A model generated the notes under the pieces. It did no database searches. It was not told the DNA's origin and saw only the letters and a list, made by a program, of their open reading frames with translations. Shown here in pieces: positions 45,498 to 58,049 of a stretch of DNA of 64,000 bases. Position 1 is the first letter of the stretch; the number at the start of each line of letters is the position of its first letter. Made by a program: the position numbers and the translations under genes. The stretch comes from Lunularia cruciata (lineage: Eukaryota; Streptophyta; Marchantiopsida; Lunulariales; Lunulariaceae), in assembly GCA_948567375.1 (NCBI GenBank), contig OX419756.1:10111001-10175000 (forward strand). The letters run 5' to 3'.

Positions 45498-46356
45498 GAC
45501 ACAATTCTAAACTCCACTTCTTGCATGGGATCTAAGTTAGATGAACTCATCAAGGAGTTTACAAACTTCAAAGTATAGATGGTCGGTGCATATGAAAGAA
45601 GGAAGTTCCCTTTGTACATGTAACCCAACATATGGTGCACTACTTATGGGAAGCAAGGACAAGCCAATATAGAGTATTTTTCTAGCCAACCCTCTTCTTT
45701 TGTACATTCAGATGGAAAGGGTACAAGAATGAGAGAAGTAAGAATACTATGTGAAGAAAGATGAACAAGTCTTTGTGTTATGGGAGGTACTCCCTCCCCT
45801 ACCCCAGCCAACCCCCTATAGCTACCCCTCATTACACACTTATAGAAAAGGTTGCTAATATACCACCATAAAAGGCTTTGCCTCCTAAGCAAAATCCACC
45901 CATTGGAGTGTGTTATAATTGTGGAGTAGCTAGTCATTATGTGTCAAGTTGACTTGAACTCAAGAGACAACTCACATAAAATTTGTTGTGTCGTAACTGT
46001 ATAGCTCTAGGCCATGTGAGGTCAACTTGTCCTCACCCTCATGTCCCAAGACCACATGTGAGGTTTGTAACTTACCCTCTTCCTGCTAAAGGATATACAA
46101 ATTTTCATTACATGAGCCTAGAGGAGGAAAAGGCAGATGACCTAGTATTATCAAATGAGGATGGATGGCCCTAATTTGGAGGTAACTCAAGTAATGAAAT
46201 ATTGAACCAAATTGGCTAGCCAATAGCACTTCCTCCTCTGATACCGCAAAATCATTGAAAGACAAAGGAAAGAGTCATACTTGATTTAAGAAGATTCTAT
46301 CCAACAAGGAAGCGTGGTTACTGACCAATATCAAGACCAAAGAAGTTCATGAGGTC
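45498..46356 (+). mobile_element. Gypsy gag fragment with two zinc knuckles
   Basis: The stretch 45910-46035 reads CYNCGVASHYVSS then a TGA in place of the last Cys, and 34 bases later CRNCIALGHVRSTC. Both are C-x2-C-x4-H-x4-C spacing. After it, YPLPAKGYTNFHYMSLEEEK continues the frame to 46174. Upstream is a Pro-rich segment. Paired zinc knuckles mark a nucleic-acid-binding gag C-terminus. The relation to the LTR just before it is unknown. Confidence 0.65.
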
Positions 46357-46713
46357 AAGCGAAGTCCCCTTGAATTAGCACTGCAAATGGAATGCGATAT
46401 CGCTTTTTAGGTTCGGATCAAACTTGATTACATAGTTGAAGGTGATTTCCAAGTTCTTCTTGGAAATTGCCATCCGTAGTATCAAGAATTACGATCGGTG
46501 GTAATGCATTGGCGATAGATCTACAAGAAGACGTAGAATATAAGAAAGTTTGCCAAAGGTGGAGAAACCACTCCGGCCGTGCCTGGTGGAGAGAAGGTGC
46601 AAACTGGTTTCGAGAACACCTTAGTCATGCCCTCTCTGTGGAAGTGATAAGTCAGACTAGATTGTAACTCTTGAATAATGATTTACTCATTCTGTAACGC
46701 ACTCACAATTTCC

Positions 46714-46739
46714 TAACTTCTTATTGCAATAAGAAGTTA
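46714..46739. repeat. Perfect 26-bp palindrome at a former splice-like site
   Basis: TAACTTCTTATTG is followed directly by its exact reverse complement CAATAAGAAGTTA. In the long copy the same place reads TTCTTATTGCAGCTGCAGGA, so the 3' half was replaced by an inverted copy of the 5' half. Confidence 0.85.
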
Positions 46740-49059
46740 TGACATTGATACAAGGTTTCCTCATTCTTTCTCGGTGTAAGTAAACCATTCAGGTGTTTAT
46801 TTCGACCTTGTGCATGATAATGACTCACTCACTCTGTAACGCACTCACAATTTCCTAACTTCTTGTTGCAGCTGTAGGACATAGATACAAGGTTTCCTCA
46901 TTCTTTCTGAATGTAAGTAAACCATTCAGGTGTTTTGTTCGACCTTGTGGATGAAATGACTTACTCGTTCTGTAACGCACTCACAACTCACTAACGTCTC
47001 CTTGCACCTGCAAGACATAGATACAAGGCTTCCTCTTCAGATATCAATAACATGTCCATGAGCGCAGGAAACTGTTGAATATGAGTTCCAATATTTGTTA
47101 CTGCTTTCATGTCGATTTTGGTGGCGTCGAGAACCTCTCTCTGATGTGTAGTAGCGAGCACCATCGAATCGTACTATAAGGTCAATGGAAAGAGTTGAAT
47201 CCATACAGCATGCCTGGAGTATGGGTTCAACTCCTCAACGAGAAGAGTCCTAGTCTGATCTGAAAACGATCAGTCGTTGCAACCGGCTCTTGGATGGTCT
47301 GCTGACCTGCTGATCAACACCGAGCACTAAAAACATGATACTTGTCCAGATAGGTGGCGCCAACCCGCTGGATTTGGCGGTATTCAGCTGAAGAAATAAT
47401 GTTGACAAGATTTATTTTGCTGAGTTTGGATAGAGAAGCTCTTCTAATGAGCCATTGGTTGACTCCTTTCCCATATTTCTTCGGACGGAATGGATGGTAT
47501 GTATACAAAAAGGAAGGAAAAGGAATTAAAATACGTTGGTCATGAACGAGAGTCACAGTGCACTCTATAATGCTTTATAAAACGGCATGTAACAATGAGA
47601 AGAACGGTTCCTCTCATCAGTTGGATTGCTGATTTAGAAGGAACACACTGTGTAGGTAAGTTGCTGATTTTACCCAGCCTCCGTAGTACGTGTACTCATC
47701 TCCAGAATTCTTCTCACTTTCTTAGTAATCAGTTCAACTTATGTAATATGTCATCGATCCAGTACAAAACGGACTTCAGTTTCTTCTCAGTTTGCCAAGT
47801 TTCAGAAATTGTAAACTTCTTGGAGGTGGTTTCTTCTACCATCGTCTGAACTATCAGTATACTATGTTCAGTATGAATTATCCAGACTAGCTATAGATTC
47901 AGCTCATTATTACAATAGCTAATCTGGTCCAAACTTATTGTTGTCATTTTCCTTGCTATCATCAAGTAGTTGTCACGAGTCGAGGACTGCAGATGATGAA
48001 ATGCAATTGAGAAAACCTCACCAAGCCGTGATAATTTTCATTAGTCAACCTCTTTGCACTATATGACAAGGAACTAACTCTATGAATAAGGGACCTGAGG
48101 GTCTTTAGGTCAAGTAGAAGGTGCGCGGTGTGACATGTTTCAGAGCTTTTCCATTCGTCGTCCTCGTGGGAGAAGGAGAAAGAGGGCGGCAATTCGAATC
48201 CTTCTGCCAGTAATTTATCCTCATGAGGACTCAATACTACTGCGAACTCGCAACAGCAGCGACATGTACGTCGAGGTCAATTAGGTGGAGGCGCATCGTA
48301 ATTGTTCTCCATGACAATAGTCTTTTGGAGCAAACAAAAATTAAGACCCGTCAGGAAGGACCGGAAGTGGGAAGACATACCAGGCTCAATTGAAACAGCA
48401 CGGTTACCACGGTCATCATTCCTCGGTGAGGCCACGTGAATCTGACTGACGACATAGTTTTTCATAGTTTTCTATTTGTATCTTGAGATGCAATCAGCGT
48501 TTGATAATTTATTCGCCTAGATCATTTCCTAATGATTATCTATCCAATTGTCTGTTTGCAGACAGCCGTAGCCTTGTATAAAGTTGGAAGGCTCTATGAG
48601 CCGGGTTCAGTGACTTAGTGAAACATTAATCCTTGCACAACGGATACTACCTCCTACAACGGATACTACCTCTAAACTTGCCGGAACTATATCACGACCT
48701 TTGTAATAGCACTGCTAGACAAAGTAATATACTTTTGAATTTGAACAAGCATTCCTCCAATCGCTACCACGTGTTGAATTACGAAGTCCTGAACTCTTAT
48801 GATCAACGTGCCGGAATCATTACAGATCTGGAATGCTTTTCCATTACATAATAAGTACAAAATGACATAAGGAATCCCCCGACAGATGAGACTTTCGGCT
48901 GGGGATATCATCGGTCTCCTGTCATTATGATGTTGTATGTAATGTTGCCCCAGCTACTTATAGAAGACGGCATCATTATATTACGAAGTGAAAAATGAGA
49001 ATGGAGACGGCAAAGTTGACCGAAGAATGGAAAACCTTTCCAGGGCACAAGTCCTGTTC

Positions 49060-50108
49060 ATTTATTTATTTATTTATTGGAAGATAATGTATACAAGTAT
49101 GTTGAGTACTCTTCACCATAAATTTGAAATGATGATCATCGAAAAATGCTGACTAAACTTTCTTGCATACACTAGCAACTAGGAATACTAGCTTGTGATA
49201 CGTTATCAACATTCTCCTTCATGCTAATTTCAGTATCTTGGATGCCTATATGAAATCTGGAATATTCAAATTTATCTCTCGGAAAAGCTTTGGTTAAAAT
49301 ATCAACGACTTGCCCATGTGTAGGAATACACCAGATCTATTTCTCCAGCCAATCCTTTCTCTCTAATGAAATGATAATGGACCTCGATATGTTTGGTCCT
49401 GGCACGAAGTATTGGATTATTAGCATGTTTAAACTACTGACGTATATAAGATTATAAGCGGATAAAATGCATATCCTTTGTCTTGTAAAGGTTTTAAATC
49501 AAGTTGATTCACACACAATATAAGTTGCACCCCTATATTCTGCTTCTATTGATGATAAAGCAAGTAGATTTCTTCTTTGGTGACCAAATAAGTGCAGAAC
49601 TTCCAGGGTTAAAAATATAACCTGATGCTGACTTAGATCTCCTCCACTTCCTGCCGAGTCCACATCAGTAAAACCTATTTATCTGGTGGATACCACCAGA
49701 TAAATAGTGAAGATCAAATTGGATGATAAACTTCACATAATTCAAACAAATTCTAATCACGTCAAGATATGACTTCCTTTGTACTTGTACTAATTGACTC
49801 ACTAGTCCAATACGGTAGCTTAGATCTGGCCTAGTAAGAGTCAAATAAATCAGACTTCTAACAATCTTCCCATATATTTGGATCTGCCTGTATATATTTG
49901 GCATTCAAAGCTCATGGAGTTTGCTTAAGTCCACTGAGAGAATTTTTCAATAAACAAACTTTGTTTGGATATCTTTGATCTTCATATCCAGGTGGTTGGA
50001 TCATGTTGACCTCCCCTTCCAAATGTCCATTGAGGAAATTGTTACTAAAGTCCATCTCATAAAGCTTCCACTTACTTAGAATGGCCAATACTAAGAGAGT
50101 GAGAATAA
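49060..50108 (-). mobile_element. Copia H, duplicated 3' part
   Basis: On the minus strand an RT piece at 50070-49912 (KLYEMDFSNNFLNGHLEGEV, then CLLKNSLSGLKQTP) is better preserved than in the long copy. 49904-49665 reads GKIVRSLIYLTLTRPDLSYR (after RT, towards RNase H). About 365 bases, including the SVDDI motif region, are absent compared with 17214-17577. Confidence 0.85.
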
Positions 50109-50689
50109 GAGAGCATATGGTACTCAGCATGGATGCAGAGGCTGTAGGAGCAAGGATTTTGGACTCTGAGTTTGCTGACAAGGAGCTGATGACCAAGATC
50201 AAGGCCACTTTCAATAATGAGAGTTCAAAGAACAATGGGTGGAGGGTAGCCAATTACAAAGACCTTACAAGAAAAGCCATAGAAGAGGTGGTTATGAAGC
50301 TCTTTTAACCCAAAGAAACTACACACTTGACCAATAGCAAGTTTGTGTTTTTCAATTATATGTACTTAAGCGAGCCAATAGATGGTGCAAACATGTTTCA
50401 TTGATAGGCTATGACCCTGCATATAGAGTTTGAAGAGGACAAAGATGCTACATACCTTGCTCCATCTGCCATACATTACTACATGGGAACCAATCTCTTG
50501 ACCCAAGAGGAAAGGAAGAGGTTCTGTACTCACTGTCATCTGATAAGTTATTTTGATGACCAACTTGAAGGACCAAAGTTGATTGCCAAGTATAGAAGTG
50601 TTGATGCCCAATTTGCCAAGACAAGACTCTTTTTTCTTGTAGATGAAGAACTAGCTACATTAAAGGCTGCCAAGAGGAGAATACTATGA
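50109..50689 (+). mobile_element. E-family gag-like fragment (copy E5)
   Basis: Starts at the duplication boundary inside the family coding region. DKELMTKIKATFNNESSKNN and GWRVANYKDLTRKAIEEVVM match 41160-41270 of E1. HYYMGTNLLTQEERKRFCTH is the family signature. It is cut at 50689, where the inverted 3' end of copy E2 begins. Confidence 0.55.
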
Positions 50690-53600
50690 AAACCCCATGT
50701 CAACATACTCATAGTATAAATGGTATGAACAGGTCATCCCCTCAGGGATACAGATTGGAGATGACTAATAGTGAAGCCAAGTGTCAAAATATCACAACAT
50801 GTCTATTCTTGCATGTTTAACCTCTTGGGCAAGAACCACTACTAGAAAAGGGTAGAGACATCCACTATGAGATATCCAAAAAGAGAAACCAACAATCACT
50901 CTTACAAAAGATCTAATCTAATAATCTCTTGATGGTGGTAGTTTACTCACTCAAAAGGCCTCTTCCCCTTGAATAGACTCTTTACCCCAAAGATTAGTCC
51001 CTCCCAAAAATTGTATTTCAATTGAAAGGTCAGTTTTCAACGCGAAGGTCATTTCTCCCTAACATTGTCAAAGACTACATCCCTTCCTAAAAGGTGCAGT
51101 CCCAACAAAATCCAAAATTGATTATCTACTAGGAGTTTCTATTCTAAGGTGCTTTCAATGCTACGTCATCCCCATAACCTTTCCTCAAATAGACTCACCC
51201 ATTTAGAATGAAATGTAACTTCCTTGATACATTGTGAATTTCCTAAGCAAGGACTCAAACACCCACTAATATTACAAAATTCCTCACCTATACTTGGCCA
51301 ATCAGACAACCAAACATTGAAGTGCAAGCAATTGAGCACAAAGACTGGAGAGATCCTCAAGCTCAATACTTTGATTATGAAAGAACTGAACAAATCTTCT
51401 TTGGGATGCAACCCATATATACAATTTCCTAGTTCTCAATAAAGATAATCAGCAACTAAGGGGTTTGGTTGTCTCCTACTTACATCTACATCACTCATTG
51501 CTAATCCTACCTTATCTAATCCTAATGTGCAATTAAGAATTGCCTACACATGAGCCACTCGTTCTGCCACTTAACTTGTTTTTACATGGGTTACAAGTTC
51601 TTAGGCCACAAAATTATTCCCAAGTCTAAAGATTTTTTAGACCAAAGGCCTTTTAGGATGAAGACCTATTCAAGTCCAAATGGTAGTTCTAGGCTAAGGC
51701 ATATTCCATGCTTAACATTTTCTTATTGTTTTACCTTCAAGCTAGAATTCCCTTTGTTCTAAAACTCTGATTAGGAACTACACTTCACCTTATAGTCCCA
51801 GATTAGATAGTTGATATTTTTTTGGTATTTAACAATCACATGTAGCAATTCTTTCATGGAATCCTAAAATTACTTCAAGGTATGTTCATGAAATCTATTG
51901 GACAATTGTTGCAAGCACTCATTTGTGTAAACCTTGCCATTAGAGCATGCACTTGAGACCTTGAATCCTGAGACTTCCGCTTCTCCAAGGAGTACTCCAC
52001 TGCCTCCTCTGCAATTCCTAGTTGATTCCAAGCCATCTTCATCTTTACCAAGATCGTGGTCTTTTCCAAGTTGAGCTATGCCCAAAATCTACCAAGACTT
52101 CCTCCTAAATGGCTAATTATCTTGCTTGCTCTCTTCTTCCTTCTCTTTAATATTTCTGACAAAATTCTTCACTTGTACATCTGCCTCTTATAGCTCCTCT
52201 TGATGTTGCACTTCCGTTGCAACAAGGGCCACCTTTGCTCCCTCCACTTCTTCTTTCAATGCATCAATTTCTTTGGGCTAAGCTTTTACTTGCTCCTCAA
52301 GTTGGGTCTGGTGGCATGCTTGTTTTTCTCTTTAAATTCTCTCCTCCACTGACCTTTTTCTTCTCCCATCTTGCACCTCCTTCTTCAATGCTGCTCCTTC
52401 TTCCCTGAAGTTGGCCGCCTCCTACCCCATGCTGTTATTGCATTTTCCCATCCCAAATTTTAGGCACAAAATTCTGCCAATTTGTTCCATATTTTTTTCA
52501 TCTCTTGTACAACCCCTTGCACCAATTGATGGAGGTGACTTAGGAGTGTAACAGAACTGGTAATCTTCCCATGTAATTCCTTATACATAGGAAGGAGCTA
52601 CTCCATTTATTTTAGCATTGGGCTTATTATGTGCACAACTAATTTGGAGAGTGGCACCATGATGACTAGCAAAGCTTCCCTTCTGCTTGAGCCAACCTCC
52701 TTCAACATTCTAAATGATGCAAAAGGTCCACTCTTCTCCTTCTTGATATCTATAAAGAGGGTGGGGTCTCCTTGCTCATGTTCTCCTCTCTTCATTGTGG
52801 AGACTTTGGTCTTGGACAATCCTTTCTCCTAAAGAAAATCCTTTGGCCTGAAGCCCTTCTTCTGGTTGAAGTTCACTTTGTAACGTGAAGTTCTCCCTTG
52901 GCCTAGTAGGAGCATGTGTCTTTTGTGACTCCTTCAACTTTGAGCAATTCATCCTTCCTAAGTAATCTTGCACTTCTACTTCTCCTACAAGTGGAAACAA
53001 GGGACATCTTTTTATTCTTATGCTCTCTATTACATTCTTCTTGGGGCTTGAGTGCTCAACTTTTCCATCATATCTTCTCCAGGCAAGAAACTTTTTCTTC
53101 TGCTTGAAGATTATCCTTCACCTTGCAAGAGTCTAGGATAGGGTTGATTGTGCTTCTCCACCTTGGTCCTCTACCACTTCCTTGTCAGATGAGATGATAA
53201 TTCAAGTGAACAATTGCTTGATGTTGGTGGATGTGTGTTCTAGTTATGGTCCAGCTTTGCATTTGTCTTCCACAAGGGCACTCCTTGTCCTTTTTGTGGC
53301 CCTCATCTTTGGCATAGAAGGTGTTGGATGTCTCTTCCTTTCCCTAACTGGAGCCTCCGCTGCCAATTCCTATTGCCTCTTCTCATCAAAGCCTAGTGTG
53401 TTGTGGGCTTCCTTCACCATGACAAACTTCCTTGTGCAGACAAATTCTGCATCTAATGCTGCATATTTTCTCATCATGGCTCATTTGCATAGCTTCTCAA
53501 AATGTCCTATAAGGAAGAATTCATTAGGGTACTTCTCCTTCTTAGCTAAGGTTAAATAATTCATCCCCAAGTAAAAATGAACAACAAAGTATGATACAAG

Positions 53601-54900
53601 GGTCAACCCTCCTTCTTCATTCATGTTTCCTACAAGCTCACACATCCACACCTCAAACATTGATGCCCAATTTACAAGCTTCCCTTCATACAAGTACTCA
53701 AAGAAGATTGCCTAACTATTGTTCAAATAAGTTGTTTGTTTAGATTTGTACAACTTAGATATGTTCATTATTGATTCCACTAGGATCCTTCAGGTGGGAT
53801 CTTTAATTCCAAGGATATATTAACAACTATTGTTCTTTTCATCCTTTAAGGTTACCCTGATTTTGTTCCAAAGCTAGATTGGGGTGAATCTAAGGGGTAC
53901 CTAAGGTCATGGCATTTGGGGGAGAAATTTTGGGCCCCAAAAATTTCTGACAATGTTCCTCTGTCCAGGAAAGAGGCTCCCTCTTAGGGTCTCCATCCCT
54001 AGATCTTAATTATCCCTTATCTTATGAAGCACTGCATGATCACTCAACTCCCAATTCCACATCAAGAATTCCATCTTCTTGCTGAAAAGCAACTCCTATC
54101 TACAATGAAGTGCCCACTTAACCAATTGTAGTGACTTGATTATGAATTTGGGTGGCCCAGACTAAGATGCTCGAAGGATTGCTAGTTCTCTTTTCATCCC
54201 TCTCAATTCTTTGTACACAGCCAACTTCACTCCAAATTTGAATTCCTAAGTTTTGTAACTTTTCACCAAGGGTGAGGAAGTCCTAACTGGTCTTGCTCTA
54301 GTTAACTCTACAAAGAGTGAAAATGATCTATGCCCAATGTAGATATTTAAGGTGATGGATCAACCATCATGGATATTTGGTATGTATATCATTTGGTGAG
54401 CAATTGCATCTCACATAGATGTGTGGTCAATACAATTAAACAATCATCAATTGTAGTTCTTGATTAGTTGGCATCACATTTAAGTTTTTGGGATTCTTAC
54501 AAGCTCACTAAATTTTAGGCCAAGGAATCTCAGGCCAAATGGTCTTGTGGAGAAAGGCCACCTTTCAAGGCAAAGGTTCTTTTGGGGAAAGGATTTCCTT
54601 GCCAAAGGTTTCTCTAATTGAAGGCCTTCTTTGTTGAAGAGCCATGTCTTGGGCTCTTTATTCACATCTATTGTTGTTTGTCTTTCCATGGCATATTCCT
54701 TTCACACCATCTTTTCCTTGTATGGTGCAGTTTCCCTTGGGATGGAAGGCAAACAAGAATAAGCTAGTCTTCTTCCCTACTGACCAGCTATTTCTTTGTC
54801 TTCTTGAGTAAACTAAGTAATTTGAAAGAGAAAGGTGTACTTTGCAAAGAGGTGAGGCATCACAAATACCACACAAAAGAAGCAACCTTCCTTAGCCAAG
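50690..54900 (-). mobile_element. E-family element E2 (leader, gag-like, 3' region)
   Basis: On the minus strand, collinear with E1. The leader at 54890-54350 matches 23919-24480. The coding part follows at 54180-51840 (LVNWASMFEVWMCELVGNMN; HFYLGMNYLTLAKKEKYPNE; coiled coil; KSQDSRSQVHALMARFTQMS near 51950). The 3' region at 51450-50690 matches 43540-44220. Many stops. Its 3' end has no clear LTR terminus. The equivalent repeat near 50870-50700 begins in this orientation with GTGGATGTCTCTACCC. Confidence 0.6.
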
Positions 54901-55800
54901 AAACCAAGGGCCAACACCCAAAAGTAGAGGTATCCTCATCATAGGGAGAAGCTGAGGATGTCAAAGATGATGAAGAGGAGGAACAAAGGTCCTTTATTAT
55001 TCAAGCATCAACCTCCACTTCAGACAAAGGGGAAGAAGAAGAGACTTTGGAGGATTCACAATTTGTCCCAAACTTGTCAGACAAAGAAGTAGAGGAGTGT
55101 ACTCTAGGACCGGAAGAGGACATGAGAGAGGAGGTTGTGGTGTTAGAACCACTGCCACTAAGCTCCATCAGAGAGGAAGAAGCAACCAAAGAGCCACAAG
55201 ATCAAGCTGAGTGCTTGAATGCCCAAGAACTTTGGCCTAAAGCTCTTGACAAGGCCAAAGTGATACAACAAGAAGATGACCATATCAATGATCATGCCAA
55301 AGAGGATTATGTTGACATTGATGTTGATATTCCATGTCCTGCACCAATGGCAAAGACAAAAATTGGAGAGAAATCAACATCCTCAATACTAATGCTAGTT
55401 CAAGAGGGAGCCAACATTGTGATACATTCAATTGGAGTTGGATACAAGCAATACAAGGAGGAAGTCAAAGAACAATTTTGTGGCAAGTGCTTAGAGTTGG
55501 AGAGGACTTGAAATGAAATCAAGGAAAGCCATGATCAAGTTGCTACCTTAGAAGTTCAATTGCAAGAGTATTGGGAAGAGGTGGCACTACAACTAGATTG
55601 CCTTACGAGGGAATTGGATGAAGAAAGGCCAAAGAAGCTAGAGAGTAGTCACTTGCAAGAAGCATGGAAGGAGGAATGGGACATTTCAACTCAACACGTG
55701 GAAGAAGAGCAGCTCGGGACTATTCATAAGATAGAGGAGGCCTGGAATTTCTTCATTGAGAGGCTAAAAGAGGAAGGGCAACTTCAAGCATTGTAGATGA
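54901..55800 (+). mobile_element. E-family-like coiled-coil fragment (copy E6)
   Basis: Open at 55047-55511 and 55560-55796. Very acidic (VPNLSDKEVEECTLGPEEDM) followed by heptad-like helices (CLTRELDEERPKKLESSHLQ; EEEQLGTIHKIEEAWNFFIE). The start at 55047 is only the first ATG in the frame; the same frame is open earlier (SDKGEEEETLEDSQ). It resembles the middle part of the E-family protein in composition, but not clearly in sequence. It lies head-to-head with E2. Confidence 0.4.
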
Positions 55801-56796
55801 AACATCATGAGCTATAGTTCAGAGTTCAAAGATTAGAGAACCAAGACTACAAGGAGGATAAGATGAACTTCTATCCTTATGTTTGAGTGAGCATTCAGAC
55901 AAGAAGTTCACAACAAACTTGGGAAACTTATTTGTTAATATTAAGCTAGATGTCAAGCCCAAACTGATCTGTTAGTTAGGTACCTTAGGTGCAAATGTAG
56001 TCTGTCACCCCCAACAATTATAACAAAAGGCACCTTGTCAAGAGGAAGTCCTTCAAAGGCATCGACACTCTGAGTAAATAATCAGATACTTGGACTTACA
56101 TGTTAGTATCTGCACTCTGAATTGTATCTACTTCACCAAGTGCACTTGGAATTGTGCAAGACTTTGGAATTGTTGTTTAAGATTAGGTTAAGATAATATC
56201 AAGACCAACAGATTCCTTGAAACCATGTTAAGCACCTAATCATTTTGTAGATGATTAGGATAAGATAGGATTAGGTCATTAAGCAAGTGAGGTACAATAT
56301 AGATTAGGATTTTTAGGAGATGCACTTGGGCTCCTGATCCCTTTGGCTTGAAGCCAAAAAACTACTTAAGGCTAAATACCAAAGGTATTTGTGTTTGCTT
56401 CTTTCGTACCTTGATTACAAGTAAAGAGTACTCTAAATTATTTTCAAATTCTATGTCTTTTATTTTATGCGTTGTCAATTTTTTAGGTGAGAATAGAGGT
56501 GAATAATTTCATAATAAGGTCCCAAGTGCTTGGAACAAAGTTGGCACTTGCCCGTGATAAAAAGGTGTGCACTGAAGGATCTGAAGGAGTGGATCGGGAA
56601 GCTCATCGCATGGGCAGTACAATGAAATCAAAAAACCAAGATATTCAGCCAACATGAAGTGTGACCTGTAACCTATGCTTTTTAGGAAGGGTGGAATGCA
56701 CTTGCATGAGTAACAACTTCAGAATGGAGTGGAACTCATAGTGAAGCAAGCCATCACCTTCAAGAGCAATCTTAGATAAAACTCAAAGTGAAAGTG
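55801..56796. other. No gene; LTR-like and gag-like scraps
   Basis: The 56080-56500 stretch has LTR-like character (a palindromic AAATACCAAAGGTATTT near 56380 and a downstream leader), but no second copy was found in the window. 56590-56790 reads as fragments such as KLIAWAVQWNQKTKIFSQHE, unassigned. Confidence 0.3.
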
Positions 56797-56996
56797 NNNN
56801 NNNNNNNNNNNNNNNNNNNNNNNNNNNNNNNNNNNNNNNNNNNNNNNNNNNNNNNNNNNNNNNNNNNNNNNNNNNNNNNNNNNNNNNNNNNNNNNNNNNN
56901 NNNNNNNNNNNNNNNNNNNNNNNNNNNNNNNNNNNNNNNNNNNNNNNNNNNNNNNNNNNNNNNNNNNNNNNNNNNNNNNNNNNNNNNNNNNNNNNN
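56797..56996. other. Assembly gap of 200 N
   Basis: Exactly 200 undetermined bases, a length that suggests a placeholder rather than a measured gap. Sequence left and right may not be adjacent in the genome. Confidence 0.99.
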
Positions 56997-57019
56997 ATTA
57001 TTAGTTTTACTTTTGCTGT

Positions 57020-57200
57020 AGTGTGTGACAACCATAATTGGTGACACTACCCTCTTCTAGGAGTGGTTCTTGCCCAAGTGGTTAAATAGGAAAAATAAAT
57101 GAATTGGTACATTGTAACACTTTCATTCATTTGTAGTCATTTCCAACCTTTATTTTCATGAGAACAACCCATTCTTATTGATTATACTATGAATACAGAG
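57020..57200 (+). repeat. E-family 3'/LTR-like repeat (copy E3)
   Basis: Matches 44020-44220 in the same orientation and 50870-50690 inverted, sharing TCTTGCCCAAG, GTTAAA and GAACAACCCATTCTTATTG-type blocks. It lies just after the N gap, so the rest of this copy may be hidden in the gap. Confidence 0.55.
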
Positions 57201-58049
57201 ACAGTGAGCTATCATAATATCATCAAAATGATTTGAAATAAACTCTCTTTCTTTATGAAAACATGGATATTGTAACCATATTGCTTCTCCACAAGGTGCG
57301 TGATTTGGAAATTTGAAAGAACATCTGATTTTGCTTTCATAAAGTAGACCTATGTATATCTTGAATGTCATCAATAAATAAATAAAAATATTTATAATAT
57401 GGCATATGCTTTTTTACAGCAGTCCATGTTAGAATAGAGCAACTTGCTATTGTTTATCTTGTTGTCTTATCTAAACTAGATTAGTCTTATTCGACAAGGT
57501 TGGTTCATATTGTACAGTAGTATTGTAAATGATGACTTTTTTCTTTTAAGAGATTTACCTTTGTGATCTTTCTAGCTCCCAACACAGAAGCTTTGTGAAC
57601 TATTCTGATGCACAAGCAGTGCACAATGACCTATAATCTTGAAACTAAAAGACTTTTCAAATTTTAGAAGTCTATATCCACCTGAATACTTGACTCAACT
57701 GACCAATGCCAATCACTCTCCAACCTTGGAAGAGAAAAATATTTTCTGAATTCAAGCAGTGTATGTACCTTTCACCCAACATGGCATTTTATGAATGCCA
57801 AATTGTCTATATACTTGACCGGCTCCAAGGTGCATCTTTCATATTCTTGGAAGGTTCAACTATTTATAATATATGTTAATATTCAAGGCCTTAAGACAAA
57901 GATTGGGAATCATTGATTGACACTTTTTGTCAAGGGATTTTTTTATTTAACACATGTAGTGATGTTGCAGAATAAAACCATGCGAAAGGTCAAAGATATT
58001 CCCAAGTTTAATGATTTTATAATTTCATATGGAAATTAGAAATGAGCCT
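57201..58049. other. No gene seen
   Basis: AT-rich sequence with only short frames, such as 57374-57156 on the minus strand. No terminal repeat or domain was recognised. Confidence 0.35.

Larger units (their letters stand above)
46357..50108. repeat. Segmental duplication, short copy of 9297-17768
   Basis: Same order and orientation as the long copy, with a deletion-like joint at about 47645 (GGAACACACTGTGTAGG, where the long copy has 4.4 kb between GGAAACACAC and TAGTGTGTAGG) and another near 49897. It includes the exon-like minus-strand frames (47843-47730 and 48234-47962), the 137-bp tandem array (46690-47040), and the 3' half of copia H. Copy-specific small indels break several frames. 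Confidence 0.85.
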
